Of a DNA stretch of 64,000 nt, positions 24,379 to 33,297 are shown one piece after another. The stretch is taken from the NCBI GenBank assembly GCA_963169665.1, contig CAUJET010000159.1:62001-126000 (forward strand). Direction: 5' to 3'. Position numbers and translations under genes: made by a program. Each line of letters begins with the position of its first letter. Position 1 is the first letter of the stretch. The notes below the pieces were generated by a model. The model was not told the DNA's origin, did no database searches, and was given only the letters and a program-made list of their open reading frames with translations. The stretch is from Actinomycetota bacterium. GTDB taxonomy: Bacteria; Actinomycetota; Acidimicrobiia; Acidimicrobiales; Ilumatobacteraceae.

Positions 24379-25593
24379 CTAGATCGACGTCGACGGCGAC
24401 GCGTCGATCAGCATCGTGCCGGCGTACGTGACACCTGCAGCCTGGAATTCGTTGACGATCCGGACCACGTCGCGCTCCAACGAGCGGCCGCTGCGCACTG
24501 CGAGGACGACCAACGGAGCGGTCAGCGCAGCACTGAGGGCTTCCGACGTCCGGAGGACGTCGTCGATGGCGACGATCTCCAGCGGCCGTCCAAGGGTCGT
24601 CCCCGCCTCGGTGAGCTCGTTGCCCAGCTGGCTCAATTCACCCGAGCGCCCGAGACTCACGAGTGCGATGCGGTCGGCGCCAACGGTGGCGTGAGCGGTG
24701 TGAGCGAGCGCGGCGGCCGCCGCGACGAGACTCCGGGGCCGCCCCGAGCCGTTGACGACGGTGGCGATCACGGGTCCGGCGGCCAGCCGTTCGACGTCGC
24801 CTCGGTCGTGGACACGCCGCCGCAGCACCGCACTCACGAGGACGGCGCCAGCGCCCAGCAACAGTCCGAGGACGATGCCGAGGATCCCTCGGATCAAGAT
24901 GCTGTCGGTTCGGCGGGCCTCGGAGTCCTCGATCAGCTCGATGTTCGAGTCGACCGATGCGAGGAAGGTCTCCAAGCCGGCGATCCGCGACTCGAACCCG
25001 AGACGTTCATCGGCCCGTTTCGCTCGTTCGACCAGGAGTCCGTCGGCGAGCGGCGAGGAACGATCGGCGAGCCCGCCGACCTGTTCATCGAGCGCTGCGA
25101 TGCGCTCGTCGAGGTTGGAGATGCGGCGTTCGATACTGGTGATCGTGGCGTCGACGTCTCCACTGACACCGTCGCGGTATTCGCGGAGCAGACGAGTGAG
25201 CGCGAGCTCCATCGCCACGTCCACCGCTCCTTCGGTCGGTCCGGTGACGCTCATGTCGACGGCGAAGATGGGGCCTTGGCTGCCCGGCTTGCCCTCGACC
25301 TCGAGTTCGACGGTGGCATCGACTGCCGAGGACAGCTCGCTGTCGGCAGCCGATTCACCCAGTCGGCCGACCGGCACGAGGATCGGTGAGGTGAGGTCGA
25401 AGGCCTCGCCCTCGCTGACCGCGAGCGCTGGTGAGGTGGTGGAGAAGATCACCTGTGTGTCCCGGCGGTAGCCGCGATCCGCCGACCCTAGGAACAACAG
25501 CGTCACCAGCACCACCGCGCCGGCCACGACCCACCACCGACGGCGGAGTGCGCTCAGGTAGCGATCGAAATCAGGTTCCAGGTCGTCCGACAC
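24379..25593 (-). CDS. Wzz-like polysaccharide co-polymerase with kinase-like tail
   Basis: A 404-residue protein with a transmembrane helix near residues 19-36, an extracellular region with a long coiled coil (SIERRISNLDERIAALDEQVGGLADR and following), and a second transmembrane helix (IRGILGIVLGLLLGAGAVLVSAVL). This is the Wzz/chain-length-determinant layout. The cytoplasmic C-terminus resembles the end of BY-kinase domains (LVVLAVRSGRSLERDVVR then GVTYAGTMLIDA) but lacks a Walker A loop, so it should not bind ATP normally. GTG start, with CAGACT 7 nt upstream. It should control glycan chain length with Wzy. Confidence 0.8.
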   Translation of the reverse strand: MSDDLEPDFDRYLSALRRRWWVVAGAVVLVTLLFLGSADRGYRRDTQVIFSTTSPALAVSEGEAFDLTSPILVPVGRLGESAADSELSSAVDATVELEVEGKPGSQGPIFAVDMSVTGPTEGAVDVAMELALTRLLREYRDGVSGDVDATITSIERRISNLDERIAALDEQVGGLADRSSPLADGLLVERAKRADERLGFESRIAGLETFLASVDSNIELIEDSEARRTDSILIRGILGIVLGLLLGAGAVLVSAVLRRRVHDRGDVERLAAGPVIATVVNGSGRPRSLVAAAAALAHTAHATVGADRIALVSLGRSGELSQLGNELTEAGTTLGRPLEIVAIDDVLRTSEALSAALTAPLVVLAVRSGRSLERDVVRIVNEFQAAGVTYAGTMLIDASPSTSI

Positions 25594-25600
25594 ACGGGCA

Positions 25601-25606
25601 AGTCTG
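25601..25606 (-). promoter_or_regulatory. candidate -10 box of the Wzz-like gene
   Basis: CAGACT on the minus strand, 7 nt before the GTG at 25593. Confidence 0.3.
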
Positions 25607-25667
25607 GCACAGGCCCCCGGCAAGCCCCCGGCTCTCGTGAGGTCGATTCGGAGAAGTCCTCGGTCGG

Positions 25668-25673
25668 TAGGAT
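25668..25673 (+). promoter_or_regulatory. candidate -10 box of the hisF2-wbpG operon
   Basis: TAGGAT. Transcription should start near 25680, leaving a short leader with GAGAGAG before the ATG at 25699. The ATG at 25672 would lie within the box and is therefore disfavoured. Confidence 0.45.
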
Positions 25674-25698
25674 GCCCGCCGAGAGAGATGGTGGTCAG

Positions 25699-26469
25699 AT
25701 GTTCTTACGCCCTCGCGTCATGCCGTGCCTGCTCCTGCGTGGCGCCGGTTTGATCAAGACCGTGGAGTTCGAGGCTCCGAAATACCTCGGCGATCCGATC
25801 AATGCGGTGCGCATCTTCAACGACAAAGAGGTCGACGAGCTCATGTTGCTCGACGTCGAGGCGACGACGTCGGGCAAGGGCATCCAGTTCGACGTCGTGC
25901 AGGAGATCGTGAGCGAGGCCTTCGTTCCGGTGTGCTACGGCGGTGGCGTCCGGACCGTCGACGACGCCACCCGGCTCCTCGCCCTCGGCGTCGAGAAGAT
26001 CTCGTTGAACGCGGCGGCAGTCGCCGACCCGGCGTTGGTGACCGCGCTGTCGGAGAAGTTCGGCGCGTCGACGGTGGTGGTATCGATCGATGCCCGCAAG
26101 AAGCGACGCCGGTACGAGGTGATGGTGAAGCGGGGCAAGGTGGCCACGGGGCTGGAACCCGCCGACTGGGCGGCGCGGGCCGAGGCGCTCGGTGCCGGTG
26201 AGATCTGCATCAACTCGATCGACCGCGACGGGACCATGAAGGGCTACGACATCGAGCTCGTGTCCTCCGTGGCCGCAGCCGTCAAGGTGCCCGTCGTCGC
26301 CATGGGCGGTGCCGGTTCGGTCGACGACCTTCGCGCCGTGGTCGGTCAGGGACATGCGTCGGCGTGCGCCGCCGGAGCGATGTTCGTCTTCCAGGGCAAG
26401 CACCGGGCGGTGCTGATCAGCTTCCCGTCGCAGGACCAGCTCGACGATGCCTTCGGCGTGACGTGGTGA
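25699..26469 (+). CDS. hisF2: HisF2-like ammonia-handling subunit of an amidotransferase
   Basis: A 256-residue TIM-barrel protein related to the HisF cyclase subunit of imidazole glycerol phosphate synthase. Phosphate-binding loops are recognisable (GGGVRTVDD and GGAGSVDDL). The motif that in true HisF reads CLDV, with the catalytic Asp, is CLLL here (PRVMPCLLLRG). The second Asp (VVSIDARKK) is kept. This pattern fits the HisF2 proteins that channel ammonia from HisH2 to WbpG rather than making histidine. WbpG follows after one base. Confidence 0.88.
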   Translation: MFLRPRVMPCLLLRGAGLIKTVEFEAPKYLGDPINAVRIFNDKEVDELMLLDVEATTSGKGIQFDVVQEIVSEAFVPVCYGGGVRTVDDATRLLALGVEKISLNAAAVADPALVTALSEKFGASTVVVSIDARKKRRRYEVMVKRGKVATGLEPADWAARAEALGAGEICINSIDRDGTMKGYDIELVSSVAAAVKVPVVAMGGAGSVDDLRAVVGQGHASACAAGAMFVFQGKHRAVLISFPSQDQLDDAFGVTW

Positions 26470-26470
26470 C

Positions 26471-27619
26471 ATGGTGACGACGGCGCCCACCTCCTACCGG
26501 ATCTGCACGCGATGCGTGATGGACACGTCCGATCCGGACATCACCTTCGACGACCAGGGTCGGTGCAACCACTGCACCGAGTACGACCGGCTCGTGAAGA
26601 TCTTCGTGAGCACCGAGGCCGAGCGACAGTCGCGACTCGATCAACTCGTCGCACGCATCGCCGCCGCGGGCAAGGGTCGCGAGTACGACTGCGTCATCGG
26701 TCTGTCCGGCGGCGTCGACAGCTCGTACGTTGCCTACCTGGTCGCGCGACAGCTCGGTCTCCGGCCGCTCGCCGTCCACCTCGACAACGGCTGGAATTCG
26801 AACCTCGCTGTCAGCAACATCGAACGGATCGTCAACCACCTGTCGATCGACCTGTTCACCGAGGTACTCGACTGGGACGAGTTCCGCGACCTCCAGCTCG
26901 CGTTCCTGCGGGCCTCGACGCCCGACTCGGAGATCCCGACCGACCATGCCATCACGGCCGTGCTCATGGACCAGGCGCGCCGCCATCGCATCCGCTACAT
27001 CATCGGCGGATCGAACATCCGCACCGAGGCGATCATGCCGGCGGCATGGTCGCAGGGCATCCGCGACTGGCGGTACATCTCGTCGGTGCAGCGTCGGTTC
27101 GGCACGCAGTCGCTGACGACGTTCCCGCACTTCTCGATCTTCCAGTTCGCGCGCCGCAAACTGAGTGGGCAGCGGTGGGTGAACATCCTCGACTACGTCG
27201 ACTATCGCAAGTCGGAGGTCGTGCCCCTGCTCGAGCGTGAACTCGGCTGGGAGCCGTACGGCACCAAGCACGGTGAGTCCGTGTACACGCGCTTCTTCCA
27301 GAACTACATCCTCCCGACGAAGTTCGGCTACGACAAGCGCCGTGGGCACCTCGCGTCCCTCGTGTGCGCCGGTGAGATCTCGCGCGACGAAGCGCTCGCC
27401 ACGCTCGAACAGCCGGCGGCCACCGCCGAGCAGAACGAGCAGGACCGGCTGTTCGTCGCGAAGAAGCTCGGCGTCACGCCCGACGAGTTCGACGAGATCA
27501 TGGCCCTGCCGAAGAAGACGATGTACGACTACCCGACCTACGAGACGGCGTGGTGGCACGAGGCGATGCGCGCCGTGTACCGAGCGCCGCGCCTGCTGCG
27601 TACCCGCAGGGCGAGATGA
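26471..27619 (+). CDS. wbpG: WbpG-like N-acetyl sugar amidotransferase, copy 1
   Basis: A 382-residue PP-loop ATPase. SGGVDSS (79-85) binds ATP, and an N-terminal zinc-finger-like C-x2-C pair set lies at C12, C15, C32 and C35. With HisH2 and HisF2, WbpG converts an N-acetyl group of a UDP-uronate to an acetamidino group. Other family segments are VHLDNGWNSNLAV, EIPTDHAI and HGESVYTRFFQNYILP. A GT4 gene overlaps its stop (ATGA), followed by hisH2. A second copy lies at 34460-35599. Confidence 0.9.
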   Translation: MVTTAPTSYRICTRCVMDTSDPDITFDDQGRCNHCTEYDRLVKIFVSTEAERQSRLDQLVARIAAAGKGREYDCVIGLSGGVDSSYVAYLVARQLGLRPLAVHLDNGWNSNLAVSNIERIVNHLSIDLFTEVLDWDEFRDLQLAFLRASTPDSEIPTDHAITAVLMDQARRHRIRYIIGGSNIRTEAIMPAAWSQGIRDWRYISSVQRRFGTQSLTTFPHFSIFQFARRKLSGQRWVNILDYVDYRKSEVVPLLERELGWEPYGTKHGESVYTRFFQNYILPTKFGYDKRRGHLASLVCAGEISRDEALATLEQPAATAEQNEQDRLFVAKKLGVTPDEFDEIMALPKKTMYDYPTYETAWWHEAMRAVYRAPRLLRTRRAR

Positions 27620-28947
27620 GCGAGGCGCCCCGTGTGCTGGTGATGATGACCAGCACGATGACCAACGAGCCTCGTGTCCGCCGCGAAGCGTGGTCGCTGC
27701 ACCGGCTCGGTGTCGACGTGGTTGCGCTCGGCACGTGTGCCGACGGCACCGAGGCCAGGTCGCAGCCAGCGGCCGACATGCACATCCGTCGCATCGATCT
27801 GTGGGACGTCCGCGCCGTGCGCTGGGTGAAGCGCCGCCGTGCAGGCCGAGCGGCAGCGGGCGAACCGGCAGTTCCGGCAGCGTCGACGGGTCCGGCCGTG
27901 GCTGCGCCGGCGTCCGACGCAACACCGACGGCGACCCGCGATGTCGTCGGTGACGTTCGCAACCTCGTGCACTGGCTCGCTGCTGCGCTCCAGTTCGGGT
28001 GGCACGCATCGCGCGTGCAGACCGACGTCTACCACCCGCACGATCTGCCACCCGTGGTGCCGGCTCTCGTCCTCGGGCGCCTGCGCGGGCGGCCCGTGGT
28101 GTACGAGTCGCACGAGTACTGGGCCTCGAAGTTCCCCGACCAGCCGATCAGCCGGTGGGTTGGCGGTCGGATCGAACGTGCGGCGTGTCGCCGTGCGGCC
28201 GCCGTCTTCGTGGTCAACGACACCATCGCCGATCGGATGGTCGCCGACTTCGGCATCGACCGACCCGCCGTGGTCCCCAACGTCCCGATGGTCGCCACCG
28301 TCGACGCGGTGCATCGACGCGCCGATGCCGATCCGATCGAGGTGCTGTACCACGGCATCGTCGTGCCCGGTCGCGGCGTGGAAGTGCTCGTCGATGCCGT
28401 GGCGCAGATGCGCGCCGACGCGCGTCTGGTCGTTCGCGGGCCCGGTGAGCTGCGGCCGTGGGTACTCGCTCGGGCCGCGGAGTTGGGCATCTCGGACCGC
28501 GTCGACGTCGCCGATCCGGTCCCGCTCGATCGCCTCGTCGAGACCGCGTCGTCGTCCGACATCGGGGTCCTGCCGTTCGAGGCCAAGCTGGGCTACGAGG
28601 TGTCGCTGCCGAACAAGCTGTTCGAGTACATGGCGGCGGGGCTGGCCATCGTGGCGTCGGACATGCCCGAGCTGCGCCGGGTGGTCACCTCGGTCGACAA
28701 CGGGATCGTCGTCGAGCCGTCGTCGGTGGCGAGCCTCGCTGCGGCCCTCGACCGGTTGGCGGGCGATCGTGCCCTGCTCGACGCCCAGCGCGAGCGATCC
28801 CTGTCGGCGGCACAGCGTCTCTACACTTGGGATGTGCAACAGCAGTCCCTCGTCGACGCCTACCGACCGCTCCTGCGAACCGGATCCGCGGAGGTCGGCG
28901 CCCCCGCACGATCGGGAGCCTCGGGAGCCTCGGGAGCCTCGTCGTGA
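27616..28947 (+). CDS. glycosyltransferase family 4, partner of WbpG copy 1
   Basis: A 443-residue GT-B enzyme. The N-terminal domain opens with VLVMMTSTMTNEPRVRREA and contains HPHDLPPVV and VYESHEYW. The C-terminal nucleotide-sugar domain has LYHGIVVPGRGVEVLV and LPNKLFEYMAAGLAIVASDMPE. A low-complexity Ala/Pro/Thr insert lies at residues 85-115. The C-terminus ends in GAS repeats encoded by a 9-bp tandem repeat. Set between wbpG and hisH2 with 4-nt overlaps, it probably transfers the amidino sugar. It is similar in plan to the GT4 beside WbpG copy 2. Confidence 0.85.
   Translation: MSEAPRVLVMMTSTMTNEPRVRREAWSLHRLGVDVVALGTCADGTEARSQPAADMHIRRIDLWDVRAVRWVKRRRAGRAAAGEPAVPAASTGPAVAAPASDATPTATRDVVGDVRNLVHWLAAALQFGWHASRVQTDVYHPHDLPPVVPALVLGRLRGRPVVYESHEYWASKFPDQPISRWVGGRIERAACRRAAAVFVVNDTIADRMVADFGIDRPAVVPNVPMVATVDAVHRRADADPIEVLYHGIVVPGRGVEVLVDAVAQMRADARLVVRGPGELRPWVLARAAELGISDRVDVADPVPLDRLVETASSSDIGVLPFEAKLGYEVSLPNKLFEYMAAGLAIVASDMPELRRVVTSVDNGIVVEPSSVASLAAALDRLAGDRALLDAQRERSLSAAQRLYTWDVQQQSLVDAYRPLLRTGSAEVGAPARSGASGASGASS
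28912..28941 (+). repeat. 9-bp tandem repeat in the 3' end of a GT4 gene
   Basis: TCGGGAGCC at 28912-28920, 28921-28929 and 28930-28938, then TCG. Each copy adds three residues (Gly-Ala-Ser) to the protein end, so copy-number change keeps frame. Confidence 0.85.
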
Positions 28948-29567
28948 TCGCCATCGTCGACTACGGCATCGGCAACCTCGGGTCGGTGCTCAACATGATG
29001 AAGCGCATCGGCGCCGAGGCCGAGATCACCGCCGACCCCGATGTCGTCGCCGCGGCCGACAAGGTCATCCTCCCTGGGGTCGGCGCGTTCGACACCGGCA
29101 TGAAGAACCTCGCCGATCGTGGGCTCATCCCGGCGCTCGAGCACGCTGCTCGCGAACGGCAGGTGCCGGTGCTCGGTTTCTGCCTCGGCATGCAGCTCCT
29201 GGTGGGCGGGAGCGAAGAGGGCGATCGCGAGGGGCTCAACTGGATCCCCGGACGGTGCGAGCGTCTGCGGCCCGAGGGATCGCTCCGCGTGCCGCAGATG
29301 GGGTGGAACCGGTTGTCGGCCACCCGCGAGCACCCGTTGCTCGAGGGGATGGACGCACGCGCCCGCTTCTACTTCGTGCACTCGTTCCAGGTGGTGTGCG
29401 ACCGCCCCGAGGACGTCGTCGCCCGCACCGACTACGGCGGCCCGGTGACAGCCGTCATCGCTCGCGACAACGTGTGGGCCACCCAGTTCCACCCCGAGAA
29501 GAGCCACAAGTACGGCATGGCGCTCCTGCGCAACTTCGTGTCGCTCCCGCTACCCGCCGCCGTCTGA
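28944..29567 (+). CDS. hisH2: HisH2-like glutamine amidotransferase
   Basis: A 207-residue class I glutaminase that releases ammonia from glutamine. The catalytic triad is C80 (GFCLGMQ), H183 and E185 (QFHPEKS). The start VIAIVDYGIGNLGSV and ILPGVGAFDTGM are HisH-like. In this operon it should serve the amidination reaction with HisF2 and WbpG rather than histidine synthesis. The GTG overlaps the GT4 stop by 4 nt, and its 3' end overlaps the convergent gene by 18 bp. Confidence 0.9.
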   Translation: MIAIVDYGIGNLGSVLNMMKRIGAEAEITADPDVVAAADKVILPGVGAFDTGMKNLADRGLIPALEHAARERQVPVLGFCLGMQLLVGGSEEGDREGLNWIPGRCERLRPEGSLRVPQMGWNRLSATREHPLLEGMDARARFYFVHSFQVVCDRPEDVVARTDYGGPVTAVIARDNVWATQFHPEKSHKYGMALLRNFVSLPLPAAV

Positions 29568-30914
29568 CGGGCCGCCCAGCACCCGGCTCATCGCCGCGAT
29601 GGTGGTGGTCGCGGCAGCGGGGGCCACCGTCCAGTCGACCCCGAATCGCTCGAGGAAGTCACCCGCCTCGTAGCCACCCTCGATGAGCACGGTCGGACCG
29701 GGCAGGTAGCCGACGGTGCGGTCGCCGTAGCCACCGGGGACGAGCGTGCTCCTCCCCCCGGCGGCGGCGAGCGCCGGCGCGAGGAGATCCGAGGTGGGTT
29801 CACCCGACAGCACGAGCAGGGTCAGTTCGTCGCCGAGCCGGATCGAGCGCACCGTCGACTCCAGTCCCGCCGGTGATCCGGGGTACAGCGCATCGGTGGG
29901 GATGACCTCCGCACGGACGTCGAGGGTCAGGCGGCTCGACCTGCCAGTGGTCTGCAGGGCCGACACCTGATCGGCGAGCCGGCCGGCCCAGGCGGTCCAG
30001 GTGGGCAGATCGGACGAACGGAACCCGGGCCCGAGGTTGAGGAGGTTCTCGAGCCGAGAGGCGCGCGAGTGCCCGCGCCACCACGACGTGATGGCCGGGC
30101 GCATGTCGCCCGCGAAACCCTGGACGAACACGACGGGCAGATCGGGCCGACCGAGGTCGCGGCGCAGGCGGTCGCGAACGACGCCGGGGTACTCGGCCGA
30201 GATCTGGTGGGTCGCGGGCAACTCGGACGGATGGCAGGCGAGGCTCCACAGGACGCCCACGCACGCGGGTCGCGTCGCTGCGGCGGGACCGCCGGCGCCG
30301 TCGGGCCGGGGGTCGGCGTGGAAGCGGACGAGATGGGCATCGTGTGCGGCCGCCGGTGCACGTGAGGGTCGCCGCCAGAGGCGGCGCGACACCAACGGTG
30401 CTCCGTCGGAGCGGTCGATCACCCACGCGCGTCGTCGCCGACCGGTGGTGGCGCGGGTGGGAGCGGACGTATGTGTCGACGACGTCGCCGGCACCGACGA
30501 CAGCGAACGACGCACCGACGCCGCAATCGCCGTCACCGTCCGGTCGACGTACGCGGTGTCGACGGCACCGAGGGCGGCGATCGCCGGTTCGGTCGCCGGG
30601 GCGAAGTGGGTGTGCGACGCGCAGATCGTGATCTCGTCGGCCGCGACGAGACCCTGCAGTTCGGTGGCGAGCCGCCCGCCGAGCACGCCGCCGTACAACA
30701 GGTCGACGGCGACGACGAGGTGCCGGCGGTCGCTCGTGCGCACGAACACATGGTTGGCCTCGAGCCGGGAGTGCACGCCGTCGGAGACCCGGTGACGACC
30801 GGAGAAGCCGGCCAGCACCAGCGGCTCGTCCGGGGTGATGTCGACGACGCCGAACCAGGCACCGGACGAGTCACCGAACTCGGCGTCGTCGCCCGTGCGC
30901 GACGGCTCAGCCAC
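29550..30914 (-). CDS. neutral ceramidase-like hydrolase domain protein
   Basis: A 454-residue protein whose N-terminal half resembles neutral/alkaline non-lysosomal ceramidases: an early VVDITP and AGFSGR segment, a strand ending VVAVDLLYGG, then CASHTHFAP, where SHTH (100-103) would be a metal-binding motif. YGDRTVGYLP and EGGYEAG near the C-terminus also fit. No signal peptide is visible, unlike secreted ceramidases. It overlaps the AAC(3)-like gene by 8 nt. In a polysaccharide locus it might deacylate a sugar or lipid. Function uncertain. Confidence 0.65.
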   Translation of the reverse strand: MAEPSRTGDDAEFGDSSGAWFGVVDITPDEPLVLAGFSGRHRVSDGVHSRLEANHVFVRTSDRRHLVVAVDLLYGGVLGGRLATELQGLVAADEITICASHTHFAPATEPAIAALGAVDTAYVDRTVTAIAASVRRSLSSVPATSSTHTSAPTRATTGRRRRAWVIDRSDGAPLVSRRLWRRPSRAPAAAHDAHLVRFHADPRPDGAGGPAAATRPACVGVLWSLACHPSELPATHQISAEYPGVVRDRLRRDLGRPDLPVVFVQGFAGDMRPAITSWWRGHSRASRLENLLNLGPGFRSSDLPTWTAWAGRLADQVSALQTTGRSSRLTLDVRAEVIPTDALYPGSPAGLESTVRSIRLGDELTLLVLSGEPTSDLLAPALAAAGGRSTLVPGGYGDRTVGYLPGPTVLIEGGYEAGDFLERFGVDWTVAPAAATTTIAAMSRVLGGPSDGGG

Positions 30915-31791
30915 GTCGGAGTCGAGCGGGGAGCCGCCTGGCCAGGTGCACGGCCCGGCGCGCCACGTACCCGGGGACGTCGCGGTTGTTGTAGGTGCGC
31001 TGGAAGCGGCACGACACGCACAACGGGTCGTCGCACAGCGATGCCGTCGGGTCGGCCTCGATCACCTGGCGGTCGACCGCGTACAGGGCGGCACTGCGAC
31101 CGGCGAGGGAGTACGCACTGCCCACGTCGCCTGCGTGCAACACGCCGGCGCGGAGGTAGTGGCGGTAGAGGTTGCCGAACCCACGGCTGCACCCGGGTTC
31201 GTCGGTGCGTTCGAACCAGTGCTCCGCGCCGTCGGCGCCGGTGTAGTACGCACCGAGGCCGGGGCGGCGGCGGGTCCGGTGCACGAGCCCGAGCTCGAGC
31301 TGGGCGAAGTCGACGGTGCTGAACCCAGGGCCCGATTCGGTGCATCCGACGAGCATCATCAGCGCGTCGCGCTCGATCAGCTCCCCGACGAAGCCGAAGC
31401 AGGCGTCGCGCTCGGTGTGCGCTGCCGCGAGGCGAGCGGCGTCGGCGCCGACGGCGACGAAGCTATGGGTCGGATGGCTGCTGCGAACGGCACCTGGCGT
31501 CTGCAGGACCATGTTGGCGAGGCCGCCGATGATGGCCGGCGACGACGGGGTGAAGTGCGGCGGCGACGCTCGCCGGCGGCCGACGCCACTGTGGGCCAGG
31601 CACATGATCGTGCCGGTCGGGCCGACGACCTCGCGGAGGGAGGCGATCAGCGCGGCACCGTTGTTCGGCTCCCAGCTGCCCATCGACCGGAGCGCCGCGC
31701 GCACGAGCACCGTGTCGCCGTCGCGCAGTCCGAGGGCGCCGAGGTCGGCCACGAGTCGCGGCGGTGCCATCGGTGAGGGAGGCTGGCCCAT
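30907..31791 (-). CDS. AAC(3)-family N-acetyltransferase
   Basis: A 294-residue member of the AAC(3) acetyl-CoA family, named for aminoglycoside 3-N-acetyltransferases, but many homologues acetylate amino sugars of surface glycans. SSHPTHSFVAVG (104-115) with its conserved His is the clearest signature. Early GDTVLVRAALRSMG and GPTGTIMC also fit. A C-terminal Cys cluster (C253, C258, C261) is unusual and may bind metal. I chose the ATG at 31791, 7 nt after a TAGTCT box. A GTG at 31836 would add 15 residues. Confidence 0.8.
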   Translation of the reverse strand: MGQPPSPMAPPRLVADLGALGLRDGDTVLVRAALRSMGSWEPNNGAALIASLREVVGPTGTIMCLAHSGVGRRRASPPHFTPSSPAIIGGLANMVLQTPGAVRSSHPTHSFVAVGADAARLAAAHTERDACFGFVGELIERDALMMLVGCTESGPGFSTVDFAQLELGLVHRTRRRPGLGAYYTGADGAEHWFERTDEPGCSRGFGNLYRHYLRAGVLHAGDVGSAYSLAGRSAALYAVDRQVIEADPTASLCDDPLCVSCRFQRTYNNRDVPGYVARRAVHLARRLPARLRRG

Positions 31792-31798
31792 GGGGATG

Positions 31799-31804
31799 AG
31801 ACTA
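31799..31804 (-). promoter_or_regulatory. candidate leaderless -10 box of the AAC(3)-like gene
   Basis: TAGTCT on the minus strand, 7 nt before the ATG at 31791. Confidence 0.45.
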
Positions 31805-31860
31805 CTGGCGGGCGACACGCGAACCCGTTCGGTCACGCCGTGTCGGATGGGCGACCGGGG

Positions 31861-33297
31861 TCAACGGGCGGACGATCGTGACCGCCACGTGCGCCGCAGC
31901 AGCGGCAGTGCGGCGGGGACGAGACACGCGGTCGCGACCGCAGAGGCGCCCGCACGGCCCAACGGCACGGCGATGGCGGCGAGCCCGGCCATCGCCCCGG
32001 CGACGCCGACGAGCCGGAGCGTCGTCCGGCGCGGGACGCGGAGCGCCCGGTATCGCCACAACAGCGCTCCGATGGCGGCGGTGTAGAGCGTGTAGTGGAC
32101 GCTGAACGCGATCCCGAGTCCGTCGAGTTCTGCGATCAGCAACCCGACCGTGGTGAGCGCCACGTAGATCGCGGCCGAGACCCCTTCGGTGGCGAGGCGG
32201 GTGGCGCTGCCCATCGACGCGAGCAACGCAGTCGCGAGCACGGAGCCGGTGAGCCGCAGGAAGTCGCCGGCGAGCTGCAACCGCACGAGCTGCTCGGCGG
32301 GCCGGAACTCGTCGGTGTACAGGATCGGCATGAGCAGCGGCAGCAGGGCGGCGATGAGGAATCCGATGGGTGCGAACACCATCGCGACGAGGTCGAGCTG
32401 TTCGGTCACCACGCGCGAGAACGCAGCCCGATCGTCGGTGGTGCGGGCCACGCGAGGGAAGAAGTCCTGGGAGATGGTGGTCGTGATGACGACGAGGTAG
32501 CCCTCGGCGAGGACGGCGGCCGCGCGGTAGTACCCCGTCCCGTCCTCGCCGATCAGACGCGTGGTGAGCACCGGCACGGTGAGCACGGCCGCCGAGCCGA
32601 TCACCGAGCTGAGCGTGACCGGCAGACCGAATGCCATCAGCTCACGGCGACCCGACATCGGAAGGGCGGGATCGATCGGCACCTCGCGCTGCACGACCGA
32701 GCGCGTGACGGCGAAGACGAGCGTGATGCTGACCAGAGCGCCCGGGATGATGCCGTCGCGGTCGATGGCGAGGAAGAAGAGCAGGTTCACCACCGGGCTG
32801 ATGAAGCACGTCATGGCCGCCACGCGCGCCGTCGAGCGCACCCGGTGGTGGGCGACGAGGATGCCGATCTCGACGCTGTTCATGGCCCACACCGCGCCGG
32901 CGGCGGTGGCTGCGACGAAACCCATCGTGGTCGTGCCCTCGCCCAGGAGGACCTCACCGACGAAGGGCGACAGGGCCGCGGCGATGCAGACGACGCAGGC
33001 ACCCACGAGCAGGCTGTTGCGCCGCGCTGCCCGCACCAGCCCCGAGATCCGGGCCGGATCGTCCGCCGCTGCCCCCACCTTGGCCACGAGTGCGGTGTTG
33101 GCGCCCAATCCGGCGAGCACGCCGACCACACCGGTGTAGGCGATGACCAGACCCATCTGACCCACGCCGGCCGGGGCGAGCATGACCGCGGCGATCTTCT
33201 GCGACAGGACCCCGGCCACGATGGTGAGACCGGACGCGCTCCCGAGGACCGCCAGCGCCCGCAACGGAGACAGGGCCACCGGCGCCGGCGAGCTCAT
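31861..33297 (-). CDS. Wzx-like lipid-linked oligosaccharide flippase
   Basis: A 478-residue protein of the polysaccharide flippase (MOP/MATE-like) group with about 14 hydrophobic helices. The start LRALAVLGSASGLTIVAGVLSQKIAAVMLAPAGVG is typical of Wzx-type translocases. It should flip the undecaprenyl-diphosphate-linked repeat unit across the membrane. The ATG overlaps the upstream GT4 stop by 4 nt, so it shares a message with wzy, wbpG copy 2 and a GT4. Confidence 0.88.
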   Translation of the reverse strand: MSSPAPVALSPLRALAVLGSASGLTIVAGVLSQKIAAVMLAPAGVGQMGLVIAYTGVVGVLAGLGANTALVAKVGAAADDPARISGLVRAARRNSLLVGACVVCIAAALSPFVGEVLLGEGTTTMGFVAATAAGAVWAMNSVEIGILVAHHRVRSTARVAAMTCFISPVVNLLFFLAIDRDGIIPGALVSITLVFAVTRSVVQREVPIDPALPMSGRRELMAFGLPVTLSSVIGSAAVLTVPVLTTRLIGEDGTGYYRAAAVLAEGYLVVITTTISQDFFPRVARTTDDRAAFSRVVTEQLDLVAMVFAPIGFLIAALLPLLMPILYTDEFRPAEQLVRLQLAGDFLRLTGSVLATALLASMGSATRLATEGVSAAIYVALTTVGLLIAELDGLGIAFSVHYTLYTAAIGALLWRYRALRVPRRTTLRLVGVAGAMAGLAAIAVPLGRAGASAVATACLVPAALPLLRRTWRSRSSAR

